Shown here in pieces: positions 54,185-61,864 of a DNA stretch of 64,000 nt (position 1 is the first letter of the stretch; each line of letters starts with the position of its first letter). The stretch is from Pseudomonadota bacterium (GTDB lineage: Bacteria > Pseudomonadota > Alphaproteobacteria > Rhizobiales > Hyphomicrobiaceae): assembly GCA_023412805.1 (NCBI GenBank), contig JAEZRM010000137.1:118887-182886 (forward strand), in the 5' to 3' direction. Made by a program: the position numbers and the translations under genes. The notes below the pieces were generated by a model that worked only from the letters and a program-made list of their open reading frames with translations, did not search any database and was not told where the DNA came from.

Positions 54185-56449
54185 TCAGTTGTATCTCACC
54201 ACGCCATAGAGACGGATCGTGCGCCCGGGCTGAAGCACTTCGTCCTTCTTGTAGGAGACGTGATTGCGCACGTCCTCATCAAGCAGGTTCTCGGCTCTGA
54301 GCCCGATGGTCATCTGCGGCGATATCCGGCCGATCTCGGGTTGCAACGCGAATGTGTACGAGAGATCGGCGTTGAGCAGCGTGTAGCCATCCGTCGGCGT
54401 ATCCTTGATGTCGTCGAAAGCCACTTTGTCCTGATCGAAGGCATGGAGCGCGAACACACGCGCAAGCCAGTTGGCATCACGGTAGTAGATGCCGGCACCG
54501 AGACGATGCGGTGGAATACGCGGGACATAGCCGCCGCCGGAGAACTTCGCGTGGACGAAATCGTATTGTCCTTCGAAGCCGATCACGCCGCGCCCGAACG
54601 ACATGGCATCCCACTGCGCCGAAAGCTCCAGACCGCTGAATGTGGCATCGCGCTGTGAGAATACGAGCTGATCCGATTCCCCGTGCGCGTGATCATGATC
54701 ATCGTCGTCGTCATCGTCGTGATCGTGCTCGCCGCAAGAACCGAGCGTTCCCTCGCACTCGATGCCGGTGAAGCGCTTGAAGATGAAATTGCGATAGCGC
54801 GTATGGAAGGCCGTGGCATCGAAGCGCACCGCGCCGCGTGCACGCTTGAAGCCGAGCTCGATCGTCGATGCCTTCTCGACCTTCAGGTCGGGATTGCCGA
54901 TCTCGAAGGTGCCGGCCGCGTGGTGCAGCCCTTTGGAGAACAGCTCGGCGACATCCGGCGCGCGCTCGGTGTACTGGCCGGTCAGGCGCGCGACCACGCC
55001 GAGCGGCAACTCATAAAGCGCGCCGAGGCTGGCGCTCTTCGGGGCGAACGAGCGACTGCGCTGCTCCACGTGATAGTGGAAGTGATCGTCGTGCGCCTCG
55101 ATCTCGACCCCCGTACCCTTGGCGCGAACGCTCTCGATGCGTGCGGCTGCCTGCAGCCGCAGACGCTGCGTGATCTCGAGTTCCTCGAACCAGAAGGCGG
55201 CAATGCTGTTCGAGCGCGCCGGCGGATCGATGAGCCCATCCATCTCCTCGGCGAGATGATCGTCGTAGATGAAGCCACGGACACGCTTCTGGTCCCAATG
55301 GACGCCGACGGCGCCACGGAAAATGCCGAGCGGCGAGTTGAAGGCGCGATGCTGGATTTCGAGACGTGCCTCGTGCTGGCGGTTCGTGTAGCGGCTCTCG
55401 ATCTCGTCGTGGAAATGCGAGTGATCGCCGTGATCTTCCTCGTGGGCGACGATCTCGTCGTGCTTGTAGCGCGTCGTGCCGAGCCAGAAGCGGATCGCTT
55501 CGATGCCATAGTCGTTGACGCGCCATTCGCCGCGCGACTGCAACTTCTCCTGGTTGAGATCGATGCGTGGGCGATGATCCTCCGCTTCCTCGCCGGGGAT
55601 GCCGTAGAAGCTCTTGAAGCGCGTGTACGAGACGCCGATGAACCCGCTCTCGCCGACGATGGAGGCGCCGAGCGAATAGCCGGAGCTTTCGACGAACGAG
55701 TTCGCCTGCCGCCCGCGCGGCGTGTCATAGTCGTCGGCCTGACGGCGAAAGGCATCGGCATAGAGCACGACGTTGCCGGCGCCGGACATGACCTTGAAAC
55801 CACCATCGTGACTGTCGTCGACGGAGCCGAGGCCACCCTTGAGGACGGCGCTGAATCCGTCCTTGGGCATGAACTGCGGAATGCGATCGTTGGAGACATC
55901 GACCACACCGCCGATGGCCTGCGAGCCGTAACGTAACGTTGCCGGACCACGAATGATCTCGACACGCTCGGCAGCGAAGGGATCGATCGGCACGGCATGA
56001 TCTTCCGACAAGGCCGAGACGTCGTGCGTGCCGATACCGTTCTCCTGCACGCGCACGCGGAAGCGATCGAGACCGCGAATGATGGGCCGGCTGGCGCCGG
56101 GCGCGAAGGTCGAAGCGGTTACACCCGGCTTCTGCGCCGTCACATCACCGATGTTGGATACGGCAAGCGCCTCGATCTCACGCTCGCTCATGACCGTCAC
56201 GGGAACAAAAGCATCCTCATCGACGAGCAGCGTCCCCGGCAGTGGCGCTGGCGCGGCCACCGGCTCGGCAGGCGTTGCCGCCGTTGCGGGGCGGGGCGTC
56301 GGCACGCGACGAGGACGCTGCACCGGACTTGGGCTCGTGACGACGATGCCCGGAAGCTGGATCTGGGCTTGGGCGTTGTCAGCAAAAACGCCGGCGGCCG
56401 CCAGAAGCGCCATCCCTCCTCCGAGCCCGCGATAAAACCACCACCTCAT
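54185..56449 (-). CDS. TonB-dependent outer-membrane receptor, His/Asp-rich, ZnuD-like
   Basis: 754 residues from the ATG at 56449, preceded by GGGGGTGA. Signal peptide, a Pro/Ala-rich stretch, plug domain (DVTAQKPGVTASTF, RPIIRGLDRFRVRVQENGIG, RVEIIRGPATLRYGSQAIGGVVDV) and a 22-strand barrel ending in aromatic VRYN. Three extracellular-loop candidates are loaded with metal-binding residues: about 330-348 (HEEDHGDHSHFHDE), 453-461 (HDDHFHYH) and 574-590 (EHDHDDDDDDDHDHAH). This is the pattern of zinc receptors such as ZnuD. A Zur-like palindrome lies 26 bases upstream. Zinc uptake is the best guess; a metallophore or nickel is possible. Confidence 0.9.
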   Translation of the reverse strand: MRWWFYRGLGGGMALLAAAGVFADNAQAQIQLPGIVVTSPSPVQRPRRVPTPRPATAATPAEPVAAPAPLPGTLLVDEDAFVPVTVMSEREIEALAVSNIGDVTAQKPGVTASTFAPGASRPIIRGLDRFRVRVQENGIGTHDVSALSEDHAVPIDPFAAERVEIIRGPATLRYGSQAIGGVVDVSNDRIPQFMPKDGFSAVLKGGLGSVDDSHDGGFKVMSGAGNVVLYADAFRRQADDYDTPRGRQANSFVESSGYSLGASIVGESGFIGVSYTRFKSFYGIPGEEAEDHRPRIDLNQEKLQSRGEWRVNDYGIEAIRFWLGTTRYKHDEIVAHEEDHGDHSHFHDEIESRYTNRQHEARLEIQHRAFNSPLGIFRGAVGVHWDQKRVRGFIYDDHLAEEMDGLIDPPARSNSIAAFWFEELEITQRLRLQAAARIESVRAKGTGVEIEAHDDHFHYHVEQRSRSFAPKSASLGALYELPLGVVARLTGQYTERAPDVAELFSKGLHHAAGTFEIGNPDLKVEKASTIELGFKRARGAVRFDATAFHTRYRNFIFKRFTGIECEGTLGSCGEHDHDDDDDDDHDHAHGESDQLVFSQRDATFSGLELSAQWDAMSFGRGVIGFEGQYDFVHAKFSGGGYVPRIPPHRLGAGIYYRDANWLARVFALHAFDQDKVAFDDIKDTPTDGYTLLNADLSYTFALQPEIGRISPQMTIGLRAENLLDEDVRNHVSYKKDEVLQPGRTIRLYGVVRYN

Positions 56450-56474
56450 TTTCACCCCCTCTCGGCGCTGAGCC

Positions 56475-56488
56475 AATGCTATAACATT
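56475..56488. promoter_or_regulatory. Candidate Zur operator
   Basis: AATGCTATAACATT, a 14-base palindrome with one mismatched pair, close to the AATGTTATAACATT core of proteobacterial Zur boxes. A further overlapping pair of half-sites, ATAACA-N4-TGTTAT, spans 56481-56496. Located 26 bases upstream of the receptor start and within the gap to tonB. It would repress the receptor when zinc is plentiful. Inferred from sequence alone. Confidence 0.55.
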
Positions 56489-56724
56489 ACTGTTATGTTG
56501 TTACGTCTAAGGAAGTGAGCGAGCAGCGGCAAGAGGTGCAAATAACGGGAGCGAGCGGAAGTAGCACGGTTGTCGTCGGCCTGTGGCCGAGCGGGCACGC
56601 CCCATTGCGGCAGGCCGGCGGCCTCCCAGATGCATGAAGAGCGCGTGGTGCCTACCGCGCGCGCTTGATCGCGGCGAGCGAACATGGTGGAGAGCACGGA
56701 TTGCACCGTGCACAGCGCTAAGAG

Positions 56725-57894
56725 ATGGCTGACGACATCCCAGATGTGACGCTGCCCCCGCTTGGCGATCATCGCCCGGCGCGCCGCAATGCTGCGCCCA
56801 TCGCCGGCGCGGACGCGGCCTTTCCACTGGAGCTTTCGCCGCGCCCGGCTGCAGGAGAGAGCGCTGCCACCGAGGTCGACCTCGAACTACCACCCGCCGA
56901 CCCGGACAGCGCCCCGCCGCGCACGACACGCCATCCCATGCGGGGAACCGCTGCTATGATCGCCGCCAGCGGCGTGCATGTGCTCGTGCTGTTGGCGCTG
57001 GTCTCGGCGCCCCCCATCGAATTCGGCTACGGCGGTCAAACCGTGGATGCCATCAGCGTCTCGATCGTGCCCGCGAGCGCCATCGTCGCGCGCCAGGCCG
57101 TGTCTGATGCGAGCGCTCAGTCCGCACCCGCGCTCATGGCTCCCGAGCCCGGAGACGACAGCGCAAACAGCGAGGCGGTGCCGGAAAAGACTGCCCCGCC
57201 GGAGGAGAAAGCCGAGCAGACTCCTCCCGAAGCAGCCGAGCCTGCCATCAAGCTCGCCGCGCCCGAGCAGCCGGCGCCGGATGTGGTGCCCGGCGAGGCG
57301 CCCCAGCTCGCGAGCGCGCCAAAGCCACCTGAGGAAGTGAAGGTCGCCTCCGTCGAGCCGACGCATGCGCCACCCGAAAGGCCGATCGAGAACCCCACTC
57401 GGGAGGAAGCGACCACGCCCCCAGCGCTAGCAGCCATCGCCGCCGGCGGCGCCATTTCACATGGCGCCGCACCCGACCAGCCCGCGCGAACAGCCGCAGC
57501 CGCCGCAAGCCCCGGCGAGGTGAATGCCTATGGTGCCGCCGTCCAGTCCGCCCTGCTCGCCGTGGACCAGCGCGAGGCCAAGGCGCGCGCCTCGGCATCC
57601 AAGGCCAAGGGCACGGTCGTCGTCAGACTTTCGATAGACGGCAACGGCCAGCTCGCCGATGCGCAGGTCGTGAAATCCAGCGGCCAGACGCAACTCGACG
57701 ACGCCGCCCTCCTGCTGATCCGGCTGGCAGCTTTCCCGCCGCCCCCACCGAGCCTTACGGTCGACCAGCGCTCCTACATCGCCCCCATCCGCTTCCAGCA
57801 GGCGTCTCCCCGCCGGCCTGCTGCCTTTGCTGCACTGCAAAATCAACACTCTCGCTTTTGCCATCGTCCGCCACTACACTTCACAAGCTCGTGA
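56725..57894 (+). CDS. tonB: TonB family energy transducer
   Basis: 389 residues. A ~70-residue cytoplasmic N-terminal extension, one membrane helix (about 74-95, ASGVHVLVLLALVSA), a long Pro/Glu/Ala-rich periplasmic spacer and a TonB C-terminal domain (GTVVVRLSIDGNGQLADAQVVKSSGQTQLDDAALLLIRLAAF, read in pieces). The last ~30 residues (after PIRFQQ) look like an unstructured extension. It transmits proton-motive energy to outer-membrane receptors. Divergent from the His-rich receptor, which is its probable partner. No exbB/exbD in the window. Confidence 0.88.
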   Translation: MADDIPDVTLPPLGDHRPARRNAAPIAGADAAFPLELSPRPAAGESAATEVDLELPPADPDSAPPRTTRHPMRGTAAMIAASGVHVLVLLALVSAPPIEFGYGGQTVDAISVSIVPASAIVARQAVSDASAQSAPALMAPEPGDDSANSEAVPEKTAPPEEKAEQTPPEAAEPAIKLAAPEQPAPDVVPGEAPQLASAPKPPEEVKVASVEPTHAPPERPIENPTREEATTPPALAAIAAGGAISHGAAPDQPARTAAAAASPGEVNAYGAAVQSALLAVDQREAKARASASKAKGTVVVRLSIDGNGQLADAQVVKSSGQTQLDDAALLLIRLAAFPPPPPSLTVDQRSYIAPIRFQQASPRRPAAFAALQNQHSRFCHRPPLHFTSS

Positions 57895-58145
57895 AGACAG
57901 CGTGTCAACGCGCACCAGCAACGTCAGGCCAACAGGCACGGCGCCGAGACACTGGGTTGAACAAAAGATCCAAAAGGCCAGTTCGCAGCGTACCCGCTGC
58001 ATCAGGCCTTGCGTTAGAGGCGCCCTTATTCGGGCACACATCAGGACGATAGGCCTCGCATGGGTCTGCTGCCGGTTCTCGCGATGCGGGGAAGTGCGGG
58101 CGCTCTCGGACAATTCTCCGTCGTTCCCTTCGGGATCCTCATCAC
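57895..58145. other. 251-base gap between tonB and the ABC transporter gene
   Basis: No gene accepted here; an overlapping plus-strand frame (57827-58624) is Arg/Cys-rich noise. No terminator is seen after tonB, so read-through into the ABC transporter gene is possible. Confidence 0.35.
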
Positions 58146-59966
58146 ATGACCACCAGCGCCGGCACACCCGACGCCTCCGAGACACGCACGCCAAGCCTCG
58201 ACCTCGACTGGCGGGTTGTCCGCGGCTTTGCTCGCTTCGCAAGCGGGTTCTGGCGTGGCGATGGCGCGCGCCGAGCCTGGACGCTCACGATCGTGCTCGC
58301 GATCTGCCTCCTGCTGAGCACCACGGCGACGGTCGCGCTCAATCATTGGACGCGCTGGTTCTTCGACAGCCTCGAAGCCCGCAATGCGGTGGCGCTCTGG
58401 GAATCCGTGCTGGTCTTCTTCGTGATCATTGCCTGCATGGCGGCGATCGGCGTCGGCATCGTCCTCACGCGCGAGCGTCTGCAGGTGCACTGGCGTGCGT
58501 GGATCGTCGGCGACGTCGTCTCGCGCTGGCTCGGGCGCCGGCGCTTCTACCATCTCGCGCAATCCGGGAAGCAACCCGCCAACCCCGAATACCGCATAGC
58601 CGACGATTCGCGCTGGGCGAGTGAGCCTCTCGTCGATCTCGGCATCGGCCTCGTCACCGCGATCATCTCGGCGGCGGCTTTCATCTCCATCCTCTGGTCG
58701 GTCGGCGGCTCGTACACACTCGCGCTCGGCGGCAGTCAGCTCACCATTCCCGCTTACATGGTGCTGATCGCGCTCGCCTACGGCATCATCGGCTCGCTGC
58801 TCACCATGTGGGTCGGGCGCCGGCTCGTCGGCTATGTCGGGCGCAAGAACGAAGCCGAAGGCGACTTCCGCTTTGCGCTCATGCGCCTGCGCGACAACTC
58901 CGAGAGCGTTGCCCTCATGGGCGGCGAGCAGAGCGAGCGGCGCATTCTCGCGCGCATCTACGACACCGTCGTGCAGCGCTGGCTGAGGATCGTGCAGCAA
59001 CACGGCCGGCTGACCTGGATCACCAACTCGATTGGCCCGATGACCCCCATCGTGCCGCTCTTGTTTGCGGCCCCCAAATATCTGCAGGGCGAGCTGTCGC
59101 TCGGCGAGGTAACACAGCTCGCCGCCGCCTTCTCCCAGGTGCAGATGGCCATCTCCTGGGTGGTCGACAACTTCAATCGCATCGCGGAATGGTATGCCTC
59201 CGCGCGCCGCGTCATGGACATGGTCGATGCCTGTGACGACGTGGACCGCCGCGACGCCGAAGGCCCGCGCGGGATCGCGATCACGCCATCGCCGAGCGAA
59301 GGCCTCGTGCTCGAGGGATTGGCAGTCCACGATCCGGCTGGCCGCCCGCTCGTCGCGCGCGCCGACCTTATGGTGCCGCCAGCAACATCGCTCGCGATCG
59401 CGGGAGACACGAGCTCGGGCAAGACGGCCATCGTGCGGGCGATCGCCGGCCTCTGGCGCGAGGGCCATGGCACGGTCCGCATCGGCGAACGCGCGCGTAT
59501 CATGATCGCGCCCCAGCAGGGTTATCTGCCGCTCGCGACACTCCGCGATGCGCTCATCTACCCTTCTGATGGCGCACCGCCCACGAACGAGGATATCGCT
59601 ACAGCGCTCACCGCAGCGGGACTTGGCCATCTCACGGGAATGCTCGACGACACAGGCCGATGGGACCAGTCCCTCTCGGCGGGCGAGCGCCAGCGCGTCG
59701 CGATCGCACGCCTGCTGCTGCACCGTCCCGATGTGATCATCCTCGATGACGCGATGACCGCGCTCGACGAGAGCGCCCGCGTCGATCTGTTGACGGCCCT
59801 GCGTGAAGCCATGCCCGAAGCGGCCATCCTCAATGTCGGGCAATCGCCGCGCCTGCTTCCTGGTGCTGGCCGCGCGCTCGCGCTCGAGCGAACATCGGGC
59901 GGGACCATCGTCGGCGACCAGCCACCGGCCTACGATCCGAAGCGCCCGTTCACGGCCGATGTATAG
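58146..59966 (+). CDS. SbmA/BacA-type ABC transporter with nucleotide-binding domain
   Basis: 606 residues: an ABC_membrane_2 (SbmA/BacA-like) domain with about six membrane segments (residues 45-350; typical RFYHLAQS...NPEYRIADDSRW and NFNRIAEWYASARRV) fused to an ATPase. Walker A GDTSSGKT 420-427, signature LSAGERQR 510-517, Walker B VIILDD 530-535. The catalytic Glu after the Walker B Asp is Asp535. Homologues with this layout are YddA and the mycobacterial Rv1819c, a cobalamin and peptide importer. Next to a TonB-dependent receptor and TonB it may carry the imported ligand across the inner membrane. Start codon lacks a strong ribosome binding site. Confidence 0.88.
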   Translation: MTTSAGTPDASETRTPSLDLDWRVVRGFARFASGFWRGDGARRAWTLTIVLAICLLLSTTATVALNHWTRWFFDSLEARNAVALWESVLVFFVIIACMAAIGVGIVLTRERLQVHWRAWIVGDVVSRWLGRRRFYHLAQSGKQPANPEYRIADDSRWASEPLVDLGIGLVTAIISAAAFISILWSVGGSYTLALGGSQLTIPAYMVLIALAYGIIGSLLTMWVGRRLVGYVGRKNEAEGDFRFALMRLRDNSESVALMGGEQSERRILARIYDTVVQRWLRIVQQHGRLTWITNSIGPMTPIVPLLFAAPKYLQGELSLGEVTQLAAAFSQVQMAISWVVDNFNRIAEWYASARRVMDMVDACDDVDRRDAEGPRGIAITPSPSEGLVLEGLAVHDPAGRPLVARADLMVPPATSLAIAGDTSSGKTAIVRAIAGLWREGHGTVRIGERARIMIAPQQGYLPLATLRDALIYPSDGAPPTNEDIATALTAAGLGHLTGMLDDTGRWDQSLSAGERQRVAIARLLLHRPDVIILDDAMTALDESARVDLLTALREAMPEAAILNVGQSPRLLPGAGRALALERTSGGTIVGDQPPAYDPKRPFTADV

Positions 59967-60003
59967 CCGCACCCCAACGGCGCACTACTTGCTAAAATAA
60001 ATC

Positions 60004-60057
60004 AATATTCATTCAACAGCCGATCCTCTCCTCCAGCGGCGGCTCTCCATGAATATT
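60004..60057. repeat. AT-rich inverted repeat after the ABC transporter gene
   Basis: Perfect 9-bp arms AATATTCAT (60004-60012) and ATGAATATT (60049-60057), spaced by 36 bases that contain a small GCCG/CGGC stem. In this GC-rich window the AT-rich arms stand out. Could be a terminator-like structure or an operator for the gene at 60238. Confidence 0.5.
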
Positions 60058-60085
60058 TGACAACAAATATCAGGGTTTTTACTTA
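60057..60085 (+). promoter_or_regulatory. Candidate sigma-70 promoter for the Lys-rich peptide gene
   Basis: Consensus TTGACA at 60057-60062, 17-base spacer, TACTTA at 60080-60085. It would give a leader of about 145 bases. The -35 overlaps the last base of the inverted repeat at 60004-60057. Confidence 0.4.
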
Positions 60086-60237
60086 GCCATTGCATGCGTT
60101 AGATGAAGATCTATTCATTTGCGCAAGCAATATAAGTAATTGGCCGTATTTTTTCTTGCAGTCGACGGCCAGGCGGATGTAGAGCGGTGATGTCACGCAT
60201 GGGGATGCGCGCACACTTGCAAACTGTGGAGGTTTGA

Positions 60238-60441
60238 ATGACCCGTCTGCTCGCTGCTCTTGGTACGGCTGGCCTTGTCGCGATCGCCTCGGCGCTCCCG
60301 GCTGCTTCGGCTCCCGTTCTCTCGTCCGTCGCTGGCGTTTCCCAGTCGGATGTGACCACGATTGCCGACAAGAAGCCTGCAAAGAAGAAGACCGCGAAGA
60401 AGAAGGCCCCGGCCAAGAAGGCTGCGCCGAAGAAGGGCTGA
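60238..60441 (+). CDS. 67-residue exported Lys/Ala-rich peptide
   Basis: ATG at 60238 with GGAGG six bases upstream and a clear terminator downstream, so a well-formed single gene. Signal peptide (RLLAALGTAGLVAIASALPAASA), a short neutral part (VLSSVAGVSQSDVTTIAD) and a tail of KK/AKK repeats (KKPAKKKTAKKKAPAKKA). The mature peptide is about 42 residues with strong positive charge. Similar Lys/Ala tails occur in histone H1-like proteins, but those are not exported. Possible roles are binding of anionic envelope polymers or LPS. No family known to me. Confidence 0.7.
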   Translation: MTRLLAALGTAGLVAIASALPAASAPVLSSVAGVSQSDVTTIADKKPAKKKTAKKKAPAKKAAPKKG

Positions 60442-60491
60442 TTTTTGAGGGTGCGCGCGCCGGCTTGAAGCCGATCCGCGTTGCTCCATTC

Positions 60492-60526
60492 AAAGCCGCA
60501 TCGGGATCACTTCCCGGTGCGGCTTT
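60492..60526 (+). terminator. Rho-independent terminator after the Lys-rich peptide gene
   Basis: AAAGCCGCA (60492-60500) pairs with TGCGGCTTT, and the inner CGGG with CCCG, around a 7-base loop; a T-run ends the stem. About 50 bases after the stop codon. Confidence 0.85.
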
Positions 60527-60646
60527 TTCCGTTACCTGCCTTGCTGGCCGCCCCCTGGATCGCTAAGGCCCGAAGCGGTACATCCGATGTCCGGGGGCGC
60601 CGGTCATGGCGTGCCAAGGTCAAAAAATGTCTCCAGGGAGCGCCAC

Positions 60647-61735
60647 GTGAGCACGCCATCGATCGAAGTCCTGCATGAGCTCGTCAAGCCGGCGCGCGAG
60701 GCGCTTTCGAAGGAGACGTGGGACTATCTCATGGGCGGCGCCGACACCGAGACGACGCTCGAGCGCAACCGTCTCGCGATCGAAACCATCGCCTTCCGCC
60801 CGCGCGTCCTACGCGATGTCGCAAACGTGGATCTGTCGACCACCTTTCTCGGTCACAAGCTCAATCTTCCGATCATTCTCGCGCCGATCGGCTCACTGCA
60901 GGATCTCTGCCCCGCCGGCGGCCTGGCCCCGACAAAAGCGGCCGCAGCGTTCGGCGTGCTGCATATGCTGAGCTCTGTCTGCAAACCAGGCCTCGAAGAC
61001 GTCGCCGCCGCCGCGCCGAGCTATCCAAAAATCTTCCAGCTCTATGTGCGCGGTGATGCCGCCTGGGTCGACGAGCGCGTCGCGGCAGCGGTCGCAAGTG
61101 GCTATGCCGGCCTCTGCCTGACGGTGGATCTCGACTATTACGGACGGCGCGAACGCGACATCGCAAAGCGCTACAAGCCGACGGCCCGGCGCGCGTCGGG
61201 TGGCGCAGGTGCGGGCGATCCCTTCCAGCAGGCCTTCTCGTGGTCGGACATCGCGCGCATTCGCAAGAACTGCCCGATCCCGATGTTCATCAAGGGCATT
61301 GCAACGGCTGAGGATGCACGCATCGCCGTCGATCACGGCATCGAGGTCGTCTACGTGTCGAACCATGGCGGCCGCCAGCTCGATCATGGACGCGGCAGCC
61401 TCGGCGATCTGCCGGAGGTCGTCGATGCCGTGAAGGGCAAGTGCCACATCGTCGTCGACGGCGGCATCTATCGCGGCACGGATATCGTGAAGGCGATCGC
61501 GCTCGGTGCTGATGCTGTCGGGATCGGCCGCCTGCAGGGGCTGGCGCTCGCGGCGGGTGGTGAAGCGGCGCTCATGCGCGCGCTCGAACTTCTCGAAGAC
61601 GAGACGCGCCGCGTACTGGGACTTCTCGGCGTCACCAGCTTCGGCCAGCTCGACCGCAGCTTCCTCGCCAATGCCATGCCGCTCTCCCGGCGCGGCTTCG
61701 ACAGCGCCTTTCCGCTGCTCGGCGAGGGGTACTGA
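60647..61735 (+). CDS. FMN-dependent alpha-hydroxy acid oxidizing protein
   Basis: 362 residues from a GTG at 60647 with GGGAG six bases upstream. Family residues of the glycolate oxidase/lactate dehydrogenase group: Tyr27 (DYLMGGA), Tyr133 (QLYV), Lys216 (FIKGIAT), His240 and Arg243 (SNHGGRQLD), and the FMN phosphate loop DGGIYRGTD and GADAVGIGR. The FMN loop reads APIGS where many members have APTA. It oxidises an L-2-hydroxy acid, possibly lactate, glycolate or mandelate; substrate not resolved. Single gene. Confidence 0.9.
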   Translation: MSTPSIEVLHELVKPAREALSKETWDYLMGGADTETTLERNRLAIETIAFRPRVLRDVANVDLSTTFLGHKLNLPIILAPIGSLQDLCPAGGLAPTKAAAAFGVLHMLSSVCKPGLEDVAAAAPSYPKIFQLYVRGDAAWVDERVAAAVASGYAGLCLTVDLDYYGRRERDIAKRYKPTARRASGGAGAGDPFQQAFSWSDIARIRKNCPIPMFIKGIATAEDARIAVDHGIEVVYVSNHGGRQLDHGRGSLGDLPEVVDAVKGKCHIVVDGGIYRGTDIVKAIALGADAVGIGRLQGLALAAGGEAALMRALELLEDETRRVLGLLGVTSFGQLDRSFLANAMPLSRRGFDSAFPLLGEGY

Positions 61736-61864
61736 GCGCATCCGCAGCGCCTGCTGTGGATTTGTTCCCTTATTGTTCTTGCGCTGGCCCTCGTGGTCGC
61801 GTAGCCTGCAGTCATTGATCTCGATGGATCGGGCGGCAGATGCCGCGGCATTGCGGGGCGTTTC

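Noticed and set aside
54680..54732. CAT/CGT tract as a microsatellite outside genes
   Set aside because: It lies inside the receptor gene and encodes the His/Asp loop; reported there instead.
57827..58624. Plus-strand frame of 265 codons spanning the tonB end and the ABC transporter start
   Set aside because: Arg/Cys/His-rich, runs out of frame through the clear ABC transporter coding region; a shadow.
58041..59972. Long minus-strand frame of 643 codons opposite the ABC transporter
   Set aside because: Composition is the reverse-strand shadow expected in GC-rich DNA; the plus-strand frame has all ABC motifs.
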